Assembly: GCA_021157665.1 (NCBI GenBank)
Contig: JAGGWE010000001.1
Location: 1 to 16,986, forward strand
Direction of reading: 5' to 3'
DNA length: 16,986 bases
From: Sulfurimonas sp.
Lineage (GTDB): Bacteria; Campylobacterota; Campylobacteria; Campylobacterales; Sulfurimonadaceae
Under the pieces are notes generated by a model, which made no database searches, had not been told where the DNA came from, and worked only from the letters and a program-made list of their open reading frames with translations. Shown here piece after piece: positions 1-7,408 of the stretch; the first letter of the stretch is position 1; each line of letters opens with the position of its first letter. Position numbers and translations under genes: made by a program.

Positions 1-367
1 CCTCTTCAATTTGCATAATATGTTCAAGATTTTTAAAAAGATTTTGAAGTGATATACTAAGTGATGAAAACTCATCAGTAGTTGCTAAATTTTTAGTTTC
101 TTTTATGATTGTACGGATATCATCATGGAATGCCCACATATTTTGAGAAGGACTAGTCCATCCATATTTTTCTAGGTATGGGAAAAGTTGGTTCTCTTTT
201 CTTGCAAAATGTTTTTCAACTTTACATAGTTTTTCAAATTGTACTTTAAACTCTTCGTTATTTTCTTCAATATTTATATTGTTGATATTGTCAATAAGTT
301 CTTTTATTAGTTGATTTTCTTGTAAATAAACCTGTACTGGATGACCTGCTGGTAGGCTTTGATTCAT
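1..367 (-). CDS. Hemerythrin-like (HHE) domain protein, 3' part beyond the window
   Basis: The first 122 residues of a protein read from 367 towards the left edge, where it runs out of the window. The start is MNQSLPAGHPV, with AGGAAAA as ribosome binding site just upstream. Candidate di-iron ligands of the hemerythrin HHE fold are visible: H9, E17, H53 with E58, H81 with D82, and H116 with E121. Segments such as HFARKENQLFPYLEKYG resemble the HHE domain of DUF438/PAS-hemerythrin proteins, but no DUF438 domain precedes it, because the protein begins directly at the HHE domain. A likely role is binding O2 or NO, or sensing, at a non-haem di-iron site; a C-terminal PAS domain may lie outside the window. 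The family call is fairly secure; the function is inferred. Confidence 0.8.
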   Translation of the reverse strand, partial: MNQSLPAGHPVQVYLQENQLIKELIDNINNINIEENNEEFKVQFEKLCKVEKHFARKENQLFPYLEKYGWTSPSQNMWAFHDDIRTIIKETKNLATTDEFSSLSISLQNLFKNLEHIMQIEE

Positions 368-396
368 TGGTTTTCCTAATAGTTAAATAATTTTAG

Positions 397-402
397 ATTA
401 TA
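397..402 (-). promoter_or_regulatory. -10 box for the hemerythrin-like gene
   Basis: TATAAT on the minus strand, about 30 bases upstream of the ATG at 367, with a TG immediately before it and no convincing -35. It lies just downstream of the GNAT stop codon, so the hemerythrin-like gene probably has its own promoter. Confidence 0.5.
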
Positions 403-414
403 CAATTTTTTATT

Positions 415-879
415 TTAATCCATCCAACGAGTTGGATCATAACCATCACTTGGGCGAAATACCTCTTTTCTTTCTAACTTTTTACTCATGATATTTTTTG
501 GATTTTCTTGGAATCCAAACTTTTCATAAAACTTTATAGCCTTTGGTTTATGGGAGATATCTATTTGTATCTCTTCATAAATTGCTCCAGCCTCTTGTAA
601 AAACTGTTCCATCATAAAGATACCAATACCCTGTTTTTTAAACTTAGGTAGCAAAGCAAAACTCATTGTTGGAGTAGTATTACCATCAAGTTCTCTAGTC
701 CAAACTGCACCTGCTATTTCATTATTAACTAAGGCATAAAGTCCTAAATCTTTAGAAGTTAAACCAAAAAAATCATAATAAACCTCTAAATCACCTTCGG
801 CATGTGGATATGCAAGTTTTGTCATATCTTTTACAATTTTTTGTTCTGATGAGCGTAAAAAATATAGTTCTCTACTCAT
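415..879 (-). CDS. GNAT family N-acetyltransferase
   Basis: 154 residues, typical for a single GNAT domain that transfers an acetyl group from acetyl-CoA to an amine. Acetyl-CoA motif A is visible as SFALLPKFKKQGIGIFMMEQ at about residues 73-92, with the QGIGI pyrophosphate loop. Motif B is seen as AIKFYEKFGFQE near residues 114-125. The substrate cannot be told. The start is ATG at 879 with GAGGAG upstream. The ATG overlaps the stop of the upstream ABC-F gene in an ATGA arrangement (4 bases shared), so the two are probably translationally coupled. The C-terminal tail (FRPSDGYDPTRWMD) is an unusual aromatic/acidic end that I do not recognise as a domain. Confidence 0.88.
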   Translation of the reverse strand: MSRELYFLRSSEQKIVKDMTKLAYPHAEGDLEVYYDFFGLTSKDLGLYALVNNEIAGAVWTRELDGNTTPTMSFALLPKFKKQGIGIFMMEQFLQEAGAIYEEIQIDISHKPKAIKFYEKFGFQENPKNIMSKKLERKEVFRPSDGYDPTRWMD

Positions 880-2708
880 GATAACTCCTCAATTTTTGTC
901 TCATAACTCTCATTTATCTCATCTAATTCCATTTGAGCCTCTTCAAACTGCTCAAACAATTCTTCTACTTCGGTTTCCTCTTTTGAGACAAGCTTTGATA
1001 ACTCCATCAGTGCTGAAGAGTCTCCAGAGTTTGAAACCTCTATTAGTTCCTGATGATGAGTCTCTAAAAGTTCTTCTAGTTCCATGATTTTATTTTCTTG
1101 TCTTTCAACTTTTTTCTTTAGTGGTGAAGTGATTTTATTTCGCTCTCTTACTAACTCAGCTTTTAGCTTTTTGTTCTCTTTGTTGTTTGATTTAGGGGTA
1201 ACTTTTACTTTTTCCTCTTGCTCTTCATCTTCCCAACCGATTTTTTCTAAAAATTCATCATATCCACCATCAAAATACTCAGCACCATTTTTAGCAAAAA
1301 TGATTAGTCTATCGCAAACTCTTCTTAAAAGTTCTTCAGAGTGAGTTACGATTATAACTGAGCCTTTAAACTTTTTTATCGCATTTGTAAGTGCTTCTAT
1401 GGAATCCATATCAAGGTGATTTGTTGGTTCATCTAAAAAGAGTAGGTTCACATGCCGAGCCAAAATCTGCCCAAGCATCACACGACTTTTTTCTCCACCA
1501 GAAAGCAAAGAGATTTTCTTTTTTGCACTGTCGCCACTAAACATCATCCCACCACAAATACTTCTAACTTGAGCCTCACTAAGTCCTGCATTTCCAGCAT
1601 AAATCTCATCCATAACTGTATTGTTTGGGCTTAAATGAGAGATATTAGTTTGTCCAAAGTGTGCAAATGAAGTAGTACCATGATAATTAACTTCGCCACT
1701 AAGTTGTTTTAACTCTTTAGCGATAGTGTTTAGTAGGGTTGATTTTCCTTTTCCATTTTTACCTATAATCCCTAAACATTCCCCTTTTTGCAAAGTAAAA
1801 GAGATGTTTTTAAACAAGATATTTTCAGGTGTATAACCAAAACTCAAATCTTTAACATCAAGTAAAACTTTTGCAGGGGTATCTTTAAAATTAAACTCAA
1901 ACTCTAAGGTGTTATCAAAGCCTAAGTCCTCCATGATGTCCATCTTTTCAAGCTGCTTTACCTTTGATTGAGCAAGAGCAGCAGTTGAAGCACGAGCCTT
2001 ATTTTTGGCTATAAACTCTTCTAGCTCTTTTACTTTTTTATCTTGGGCTATTTTTTGTTTTGCGTGAAGTTCATCGTTTGCACTAAGTTGCTCGTAAAAT
2101 TTATGAGTATCACCTTGGATAATCTCTATCTTTTTTCTAACAAGTCCCATAGTGTGAGTACAAACAGAGTCCATAAACTCTCTGTTGTGAGTGATAAGGA
2201 TAACTTCACCCTCAAAGGCTCTTAAAAAGGTTTTTAACCAGCGAAGTGAGACAATATCAAGGTAGTTGGTAGGCTCATCTAAAAGCAGTAGGTTTGGTTC
2301 AGTTACAAGAAGCTTAGCAAGGTTGATACGAATCTGATAACCACCAGAAAAAGAGAGAGGGTCTTTGTCTAAATCCTCTTGAGAGAAACCTAAACCAAAA
2401 AGAATCTTTTCAACTCTGTAAGTGTCATACTTCATCTCATCTACTAGAGCAAGAGCAGCTTCTTCTCGAAGAGTTTTTTCAGTGAAAGTCAGGTGCTGTT
2501 TTAGTGTTCCTATCTTGTAGTTTTTGGGGATAGAAACATCCCCTTCATCAGCAGACTCTTCACCTAAAATTAGTTTAAAAAGTGTAGATTTCCCACTACC
2601 ATTTCTACCAACTAAACCAACACGAGTTCCACTATTTAGTTTGAAGTTTAGATTTGAGAAAAGTTCTTGGCTTGAGTAACTTTTAGAGATATTTGTAAGT
2701 TGTATCAT
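876..2708 (-). CDS. ABC-F family ATPase (ribosome-associated, YheS/Uup/EttA type)
   Basis: 610 residues with two ABC cassettes and no membrane segments, the layout of ABC-F translation factors that bind the ribosomal E site and act on the P-site tRNA. Cassette 1: Walker A GRNGSGKST at 34-42, signature LSFSGG at 118-123, Walker B ending DEPTN at 144-148. Cassette 2: Walker A GKNGKGKST at 316-324, signature LSGGE at 402-406, DEPTN at 426-430. The helical linker between cassettes, about 205-265, is the P-site tRNA interaction region. A highly charged coiled coil fills about 505-605, as in YheS and Uup. The first signature (FSGGYQ) departs from LSGGQ. RBS AAAGAG lies before the ATG. It is coupled to the GNAT gene. 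Which ABC-F subfamily it belongs to is not resolved by eye. Confidence 0.93.
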   Translation of the reverse strand: MIQLTNISKSYSSQELFSNLNFKLNSGTRVGLVGRNGSGKSTLFKLILGEESADEGDVSIPKNYKIGTLKQHLTFTEKTLREEAALALVDEMKYDTYRVEKILFGLGFSQEDLDKDPLSFSGGYQIRINLAKLLVTEPNLLLLDEPTNYLDIVSLRWLKTFLRAFEGEVILITHNREFMDSVCTHTMGLVRKKIEIIQGDTHKFYEQLSANDELHAKQKIAQDKKVKELEEFIAKNKARASTAALAQSKVKQLEKMDIMEDLGFDNTLEFEFNFKDTPAKVLLDVKDLSFGYTPENILFKNISFTLQKGECLGIIGKNGKGKSTLLNTIAKELKQLSGEVNYHGTTSFAHFGQTNISHLSPNNTVMDEIYAGNAGLSEAQVRSICGGMMFSGDSAKKKISLLSGGEKSRVMLGQILARHVNLLFLDEPTNHLDMDSIEALTNAIKKFKGSVIIVTHSEELLRRVCDRLIIFAKNGAEYFDGGYDEFLEKIGWEDEEQEEKVKVTPKSNNKENKKLKAELVRERNKITSPLKKKVERQENKIMELEELLETHHQELIEVSNSGDSSALMELSKLVSKEETEVEELFEQFEEAQMELDEINESYETKIEELS

Positions 2709-2740
2709 ATGGCTCTTTTGATTTGTAAAATATTTATAGC

Positions 2741-2746
2741 ATTATA
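2741..2746 (-). promoter_or_regulatory. Possible -10 box for the ABC-F/GNAT unit
   Basis: TATAAT on the minus strand, 32 bases upstream of the ABC-F start and within the 41-base gap after the PAS/HD-GYP gene. No clear -35. Confidence 0.4.
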
Positions 2747-2749
2747 GCC

Positions 2750-4444
2750 TTAATATTCAAACTCTTCTAAATCTGTAATATCTTCTATCCCTAAATCATT
2801 ATGTTTATGTGAAATTGTAAGATTATTTTTTGATAATATTTCCAACTCTTTAAATTGTTTCATATTAATACTTGTATGCTCTTTATGTATTAAAATAAAA
2901 TCATCTCCATATATTCTAAAAATTTGAGCCAATGGAAATTGTTTGATTAGGTAATCAGCAAATTGACTTAAGAGTTTATCCCCTTCTGCCCAACCGTGTT
3001 TATTATTAAATTTACTAAAATTATGCATATAGAGTCTATTTATACATTTAAATTCTTTATCAAAAAGATTTTTATTTAGTATATAACTTAAATAATCTGC
3101 ATTATAAACATGTGTAACCTGATCACGATAAAAATATGAAAATCTCTCTTTTTCAAGATCTGTTTTAGGTAATTGGTTTACGGTTTCATGTAGTTGAATT
3201 TTTGATAATGCTTTAACTGCACTTTTAACTACTAAAGGATGAAACTGTTTATTTGTAAGGTCTTTAAGCTCTTCAATGGCTTCTTGTATAGTTTTTCGAC
3301 CTTTATATATACGATTTGTTGTCATAGCATCAAAAGCATCAGCAACAATCATTATATGAGATAAAATTGAGATTTCATCACCTTTAAGTGAATTTGGATA
3401 CCCAGTTCCATCATATCTTTCATGATGATTGATAATGATATCTGCTAAATCTTTGTACATAGGGATTCTCTCAAGTATCTGATAACTAGCACTAACATGC
3501 TCTTGTATCAGTTTATACTCTAGTTTAGATAGTTTTCCTGGTTTTAGTAGTACATTATCTGGTGTAGCTATTTTACCAATATCATGTAAAATAGCAGCAC
3601 GATATAGTAAGCTACACTCCTCTTGTGAAAACTTCATCTCTTTAGCAATTAAAAGAGAATATTCTGCTACTCGCTCTGAGTGACCAGCTGTATAGGTGTC
3701 TCTCTCCTCAACCATTTTAACAAATGATTCAAGTGTTTTTTCAAAATTTTCAACTTTATTTTTATCTTCTTGTATTAATTTTTCTTCAAGATATACTTGT
3801 TGAGTTATCTCTTGTTTTATCGCTATGAAGTGTTCTATATTTCCATCTTCATTATGGATTGGAGCAATTATTGCTGATTCCCAGTATTCTTTACCTGCTT
3901 TGTTGATATTTTTAAATTTACCATTCCAAACATGTTTGTGTGTGATCTCATCCCATAATTGAGTATAAAGTTCATCATCATAAAAATCACTTTTAAGAAT
4001 TCTTGGATTTTGTCCTATTGCCTCTTTTTTACTGTAGCCTGTAATTTTTTCAAACCAAGGGTTGATATATTCAATATCTCCATCTTTATTAGTTATTATA
4101 ATTGATACAGGACTTTTATCTAAAATTTGAAGTAGTTTTGAGATTTCATGCTTAGAACTTTTAACTATATTATGAAGTTCAGAGTTATTATTATTTAATG
4201 TTTCATTTGCAATCTTAAGTTGTTCTTTAAGGTTTTGATTTTGTTTTTGAAAAAAGTGTATAAAAAACATAGCTACAATAAAAGGGATGCTGCCTAAAAA
4301 TATCTCTATTATTGTGTAGTCGTATTTAGTTAAAGATATATAAAAAATAAGACTTATAATTAAAAAAGAAAATAGTACTATAAAGGGGGCTAATTCAAGA
4401 AAGTATTGTTTTGAGCATTTTGCTAAAATATTTTTCATAATCAT
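2750..4444 (-). CDS. Membrane-anchored PAS / HD-GYP protein with C-terminal degenerate GGDEF-like domain
   Basis: 564 residues. Two hydrophobic membrane segments lie near 18-38 and 46-65, followed by a coiled stretch (70-105). A PAS domain at about 102-218 includes ITGYSKKEAIGQNPRIL and the HDED-like linker after it. An HD-GYP phosphodiesterase domain spans about 235-415, with HD at 287-288 and the HHExxDGxGYP motif at 340-350, so c-di-GMP hydrolysis is likely. The region 436-530 resembles GGDEF folds (FSKFNNKHGWAEGDKLL) but has YGDDF where GGDEF should be, at about 512-516. It is therefore probably not a working cyclase, or it acts as a regulatory domain. The start at ATG 4444 has AGGA about 11 bases upstream; M3 is an alternative start. 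It lies 30 bases after tex and could be cotranscribed with it. The signal sensed is unknown. Confidence 0.88.
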   Translation of the reverse strand: MIMKNILAKCSKQYFLELAPFIVLFSFLIISLIFYISLTKYDYTIIEIFLGSIPFIVAMFFIHFFQKQNQNLKEQLKIANETLNNNNSELHNIVKSSKHEISKLLQILDKSPVSIIITNKDGDIEYINPWFEKITGYSKKEAIGQNPRILKSDFYDDELYTQLWDEITHKHVWNGKFKNINKAGKEYWESAIIAPIHNEDGNIEHFIAIKQEITQQVYLEEKLIQEDKNKVENFEKTLESFVKMVEERDTYTAGHSERVAEYSLLIAKEMKFSQEECSLLYRAAILHDIGKIATPDNVLLKPGKLSKLEYKLIQEHVSASYQILERIPMYKDLADIIINHHERYDGTGYPNSLKGDEISILSHIMIVADAFDAMTTNRIYKGRKTIQEAIEELKDLTNKQFHPLVVKSAVKALSKIQLHETVNQLPKTDLEKERFSYFYRDQVTHVYNADYLSYILNKNLFDKEFKCINRLYMHNFSKFNNKHGWAEGDKLLSQFADYLIKQFPLAQIFRIYGDDFILIHKEHTSINMKQFKELEILSKNNLTISHKHNDLGIEDITDLEEFEY

Positions 4445-4474
4445 AAGTAATGATATCCTAAGATTATTAAAAAA

Positions 4475-6610
4475 CTACTGATTTAAACTAAGGCTAACTT
4501 TACCTTTTTCTTTATCTATACCAATTACCTCTATTTGTGGTAGATATTGATTTATCGATAAAATTTCCAAAGGGTGAGAGATTCTTTTTTCACTCATCTT
4601 AGATATATGAATCATTCCATCATTTTTTAAACCAATATCAACAAAAGCACCAAAATCAGTGATATTTCGGACTATTCCAGAGATAAAATCTCCCTCTTGG
4701 AGTTTTTTTATGTCGGTTATCTCTTTTTTAAAAGGGATGGCTGGTAACTCTTCTCGTATATCAAATCCAGGTTTTTGCAACTCTTTTATAATATCTTGAA
4801 GAGTCTCTACTCCCACATGTTCTGTGAGCGATAGCGAGGAAATACTCTTGGGGTGCCAATCCTTTAATATGGCATGTGGATTTACTTCATTTAAATCTAA
4901 ACCATCAAGCTTTTTAGCAATCAGATAACTCTCAGGATGGATACCAGTATCATCTAGTCTATTTTTAGGATTTTTTATACGGATAAAACCAGCTGCTTGT
5001 TCGTACGCTTTTTTACCTAAACCTTTTACTTTTAAAAGTTGGCTTTTAGTTGTGAAATTGCCATTAGTTTGACGATAATCTATAATATTTTGAGCAATTT
5101 TTACCCCAATCCCAGCTACATGAGATAGTAGCGATACTGATGCCGAGTTAATATCTACTCCAACTCTATTTACAAGATCACAAGTAACATCGTCTAGTTT
5201 TTTCTCTAATAATTTTTGATTTACATCATGTTGATATTGCCCAATTCCTAGTGATTTTGGATCTATTTTTACTAAGGTTGCCATTGGGTCACGAACTCTT
5301 CCTGCAATAGAGATAGCACCACGGATAGTGACATCAAGATTTGGATACTCATCTTGGGCAAGTTTTGAAGCACTATAAACTGATGCTCCAGCCTCAGAAA
5401 CAACGGTATAGTTTAGATTTGCATTATCATCACGATTTAGACGAGCAAAAAATTCTTGAGTTTCACGAGAAGCAGTCCCATTTCCTATCGCTACTCCAGA
5501 GATATTATATTTTTTAGATAGTTCTAAAACTTTGTTTTTTGAATTTTCATAATCTTTTTTTGGCTCAGTCGGATATATTACAGCAGATTCTAAATAGTTG
5601 CCGTTTTCATCTAGCACTGCCAATTTACACCCACTTACAAAAGCAGGATCAACACCTAAGATGACTTTTTTTGTAACAGGTGGAGTCATTAAAAGCTGTT
5701 CTAAATTTTTACCAAATACATTTATGGCTGATATATCTGCTTTTTCTTTTAACTCAGAGTGTATTTCTCTTTCTAAAGATGGGAGTAAAAGTCTTTTTAG
5801 CCCATTTTTGTAGGCTTCAAAAAGTAGTTCTTTTGAACTTGAAGCATTATGAGGGATTTTGTATTTTTTGATATTTTCTTCTATCCGTTTTATATCGGTT
5901 GTTATTTTTACAGACAACTCTTTTTCTTTTACACCACGCATAATTGCAAGGTAGCGATATGATGGTATGTAAGCAACTTTTTCAGATTTTCCTGCGAGAT
6001 TTTTAAACGCTCCATTTTCATTAAAATTTTTAGTTTTTTTACTCTCTAAAAGAGCAAATCTAAGCATAGAATTTCTTAAAGCTTCTCTTTCACGAGGCTG
6101 TTCAGCATATCGCTCGGCTAAAATATCTTGAGCACCTTTAATTGCCTCTTCATAAGATTTAATTTTACCTTTTATAAAGTTCTTGGCATGTGCGATTAGT
6201 TCTTGTTTTGTGAGTTTTGCATTTTGAAGAGTATTTGCTAAAGGTGTTAGTCCACATGCCATAGCAATGGTTGCACGGGAAGTTTTTTTCTCTTTAAAAG
6301 GTCTATAAATATCTTCTAAAACTCTTAGCGTTTGGGCTTCTTGGATGCTTTTTTTTAAACTTTCTGATAAGTTGGCTCTCTCTTTAATGAGTCTAGAAAT
6401 CTCATCTTTTCTTTCTAAAAGTTTTTTAGAACTAAGATAGATAGTTTCAAATTCTCTCAAAATTTCATCACTAGCCCCACCAGTCATCTCTTTTCTGTAT
6501 CGTGCAATAAATGGGATAGTTGAACCCTCATTTAATAGTGTTAAAATATTTCTAATATATTCTTTTTTTAGTTTTGTTTTTTTACTTAGTATTGTTAGTA
6601 GATTTTGCAT
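4475..6610 (-). CDS. tex: Tex family S1 RNA-binding protein (YhgF type)
   Basis: 711 residues, close to the usual 720-780 for Tex/YhgF, a conserved nucleic-acid-binding protein linked to transcription and RNA handling. Domain order is as in the family. The N-terminal helical Tex region contains IPFIARYRKEMTGG at 32-45. An RNase H-like YqgF domain starts at VILGVDPAFVSG (316-327) and continues through GNGTASRETQ (377-386). A helix-hairpin-helix follows at about 495-540 (VAGIGVKIAQNI and VKGLGKKAYEQ). The S1 domain occupies about 636-710 (GIVRNITDFGAFVDIGLKN). The ATG at 6610 has only a weak upstream AAAGA as ribosome binding site. It is divergent from the 88-residue gene at 6671 across a 60-base promoter region. 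Three GGCATGTG words lie inside it. Confidence 0.96.
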   Translation of the reverse strand: MQNLLTILSKKTKLKKEYIRNILTLLNEGSTIPFIARYRKEMTGGASDEILREFETIYLSSKKLLERKDEISRLIKERANLSESLKKSIQEAQTLRVLEDIYRPFKEKKTSRATIAMACGLTPLANTLQNAKLTKQELIAHAKNFIKGKIKSYEEAIKGAQDILAERYAEQPREREALRNSMLRFALLESKKTKNFNENGAFKNLAGKSEKVAYIPSYRYLAIMRGVKEKELSVKITTDIKRIEENIKKYKIPHNASSSKELLFEAYKNGLKRLLLPSLEREIHSELKEKADISAINVFGKNLEQLLMTPPVTKKVILGVDPAFVSGCKLAVLDENGNYLESAVIYPTEPKKDYENSKNKVLELSKKYNISGVAIGNGTASRETQEFFARLNRDDNANLNYTVVSEAGASVYSASKLAQDEYPNLDVTIRGAISIAGRVRDPMATLVKIDPKSLGIGQYQHDVNQKLLEKKLDDVTCDLVNRVGVDINSASVSLLSHVAGIGVKIAQNIIDYRQTNGNFTTKSQLLKVKGLGKKAYEQAAGFIRIKNPKNRLDDTGIHPESYLIAKKLDGLDLNEVNPHAILKDWHPKSISSLSLTEHVGVETLQDIIKELQKPGFDIREELPAIPFKKEITDIKKLQEGDFISGIVRNITDFGAFVDIGLKNDGMIHISKMSEKRISHPLEILSINQYLPQIEVIGIDKEKGKVSLSLNQ

Positions 6611-6628
6611 TTATATCTTTTTGTGTTT

Positions 6629-6634
6629 ATTATA
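6629..6634 (-). promoter_or_regulatory. -10 box for tex
   Basis: TATAAT on the minus strand, 19 bases upstream of the tex ATG and set in TATAGTATAAT. The same 11-base string precedes the DUF234-type gene near 8872. No good -35 is seen. Confidence 0.5.
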
Positions 6635-6638
6635 CTAT

Positions 6639-6654
6639 ATTGTGATACAATCAC
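6639..6654. promoter_or_regulatory. Overlapping inverted repeats between the divergent tex and 6671 promoters
   Basis: The 16 bases hold two overlapping perfect inverted repeats. ATTGT-gat-ACAAT lies at 6639-6651, and GTGAT-aca-ATCAC lies at 6642-6654. They cover the plus-strand -10 and sit just upstream of the tex -10, so a repressor-type operator for both directions is possible. Short AT-rich palindromes also arise by chance. Confidence 0.35.
6643..6651 (+). promoter_or_regulatory. Extended -10 for the 88-residue gene
   Basis: TGATACAAT (TG-n-TACAAT) ends 19 bases before the ATG at 6671. The transcript leader would be very short and begin close to the AGGAG site at 6661-6665. Confidence 0.5.
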
Positions 6655-6670
6655 GAATAAAGGAGTATTT

Positions 6671-6937
6671 ATGATACTAGATAAAATGAAAGATGTTATT
6701 TCCTATTCTATGGAACTTGATATAAATTATTTAGAAATTTTTATGGGATATAAAGGGGATAAGGTTTTAAAAATAACTTCTAAAAGTCGTGATGCTATTG
6801 ATAAAATAGAGGCTTATTTAAATAAACTTGATTTAGAGTTTAAATCTGAATTTGATGTGTCTGGTAAGCATGATTCAAGTTTCAACCTATATGTGGGAGT
6901 GGAAGACTCTTCTGTTTTTCAACTAAAAAGAATGTAA
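6671..6937 (+). CDS. Small protein of unknown function (88 aa)
   Basis: I do not recognise this protein. I chose ATG at 6671 because AGGAG stands five bases before it. A longer in-frame reading from 6605 would begin before the promoter and has no ribosome binding site. The 88 residues begin MILDKMKDVISYSMELD, are soluble and mixed alpha/beta in appearance, have no cysteine and no membrane segment. There is a charged middle (DKIEAYLNKLDLEFKSEFD) and a hydrophobic C-terminal strand (SFNLYVGVED). It is divergent from tex and is followed 49 bases later by another small plus-strand gene with its own promoter. Coding is supported by the strong ribosome binding site and plausible composition. Confidence 0.7.
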   Translation: MILDKMKDVISYSMELDINYLEIFMGYKGDKVLKITSKSRDAIDKIEAYLNKLDLEFKSEFDVSGKHDSSFNLYVGVEDSSVFQLKRM

Positions 6938-6953
6938 AACTTAATTTATTTTA

Positions 6954-6962
6954 TGATATACT
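6954..6962 (+). promoter_or_regulatory. Extended -10 for the 74-residue gene
   Basis: TGATATACT (TG-n-TATACT) lies 24 bases before the ATG at 6987, in the gap after the 88-residue gene. It has the same architecture as the box at 6643. Confidence 0.5.
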
Positions 6963-6986
6963 CTAGTAATTGTTGAGGAGGTTATT

Positions 6987-7211
6987 ATGACAGTAGAGCG
7001 TTATTTATTCCAATCACCTTACTCTAGTTCAGTACAAGTTGGAAGACCAGATCCGAGTGTTAAAAAAGAAGATACTTCACAAAGTAGTTCTTCGGAGTCT
7101 CCTAGTGTTACAAATCAAACACTTCAAGATACTAAAAGTTTTCAAGCTACACAAATAAGCGAAGTTAAATCGAGTGTTGATTCTACACATCTTTTAGATG
7201 TTTATGCTTAG
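6987..7211 (+). CDS. Small Ser/Thr-rich protein of unknown function (74 aa)
   Basis: I do not recognise this protein. It has a very strong ribosome binding site, GAGGAGG at 6975-6981, five bases before ATG. The first 23 residues are aromatic and ordered-looking (MTVERYLFQSPYSS, then VQVGRPDPS). The remainder is a low-complexity, serine- and threonine-rich, probably disordered region ending in HLLDVYA. There is no signal peptide, membrane segment or cysteine. Its stop codon shares three bases with the stop of the opposing gene at 7208 (TTAG read on both strands), so the two genes are strictly convergent without a terminator between them. The strong initiation signals argue that it is real and well translated. 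Confidence 0.65.
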   Translation: MTVERYLFQSPYSSSVQVGRPDPSVKKEDTSQSSSSESPSVTNQTLQDTKSFQATQISEVKSSVDSTHLLDVYA

Positions 7212-7408
7212 TCCGTCCTTGTAGTTATATCAATTCCTTTTTCTTTTAAAGTATTTCCTATCTCTATGATTTTATTTTTGTATTTCTCAGATTCCATAAA
7301 ACCAGTGTAAGCATCTAACTCTTTATCTTGTACCTTTTGAGCGATATTATCCATGTTTAACATCATCTCTTGAAGTTTAGTTTCTAACTCTTCTACTGTA
7401 TCATTCAT
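7208..7408 (-). CDS. Small helical protein of unknown function (66 aa)
   Basis: 66 residues, mostly charged amphipathic helix. The first part (VEELETKLQEMMLNMDNIAQ) looks like a coiled coil, and the tail ends IDITTRTD. No family recognised. The ATG follows the TAG stop of the upstream hydrolase with no base between, and its ribosome binding site AAGGAA lies inside the end of that gene, so it is probably translated by coupling. It is the last gene of the DUF234-hydrolase unit. A partner or chaperone role for the hydrolase is only a guess from position. Confidence 0.7.
   Translation of the reverse strand: MNDTVEELETKLQEMMLNMDNIAQKVQDKELDAYTGFMESEKYKNKIIEIGNTLKEKGIDITTRTD

Noticed and set aside
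878..1344. Plus-strand open frames opposite the ABC-F coiled coil
   Set aside because: Shadows of the minus-strand gene: low-complexity Leu/Ser-rich translations with no ribosome binding site.
6605..6670. Longer N-terminus for the 88-residue protein, starting at 6605
   Set aside because: It would start ahead of the -10 box and lacks a ribosome binding site; its hydrophobic translation is that of an AT-rich promoter.
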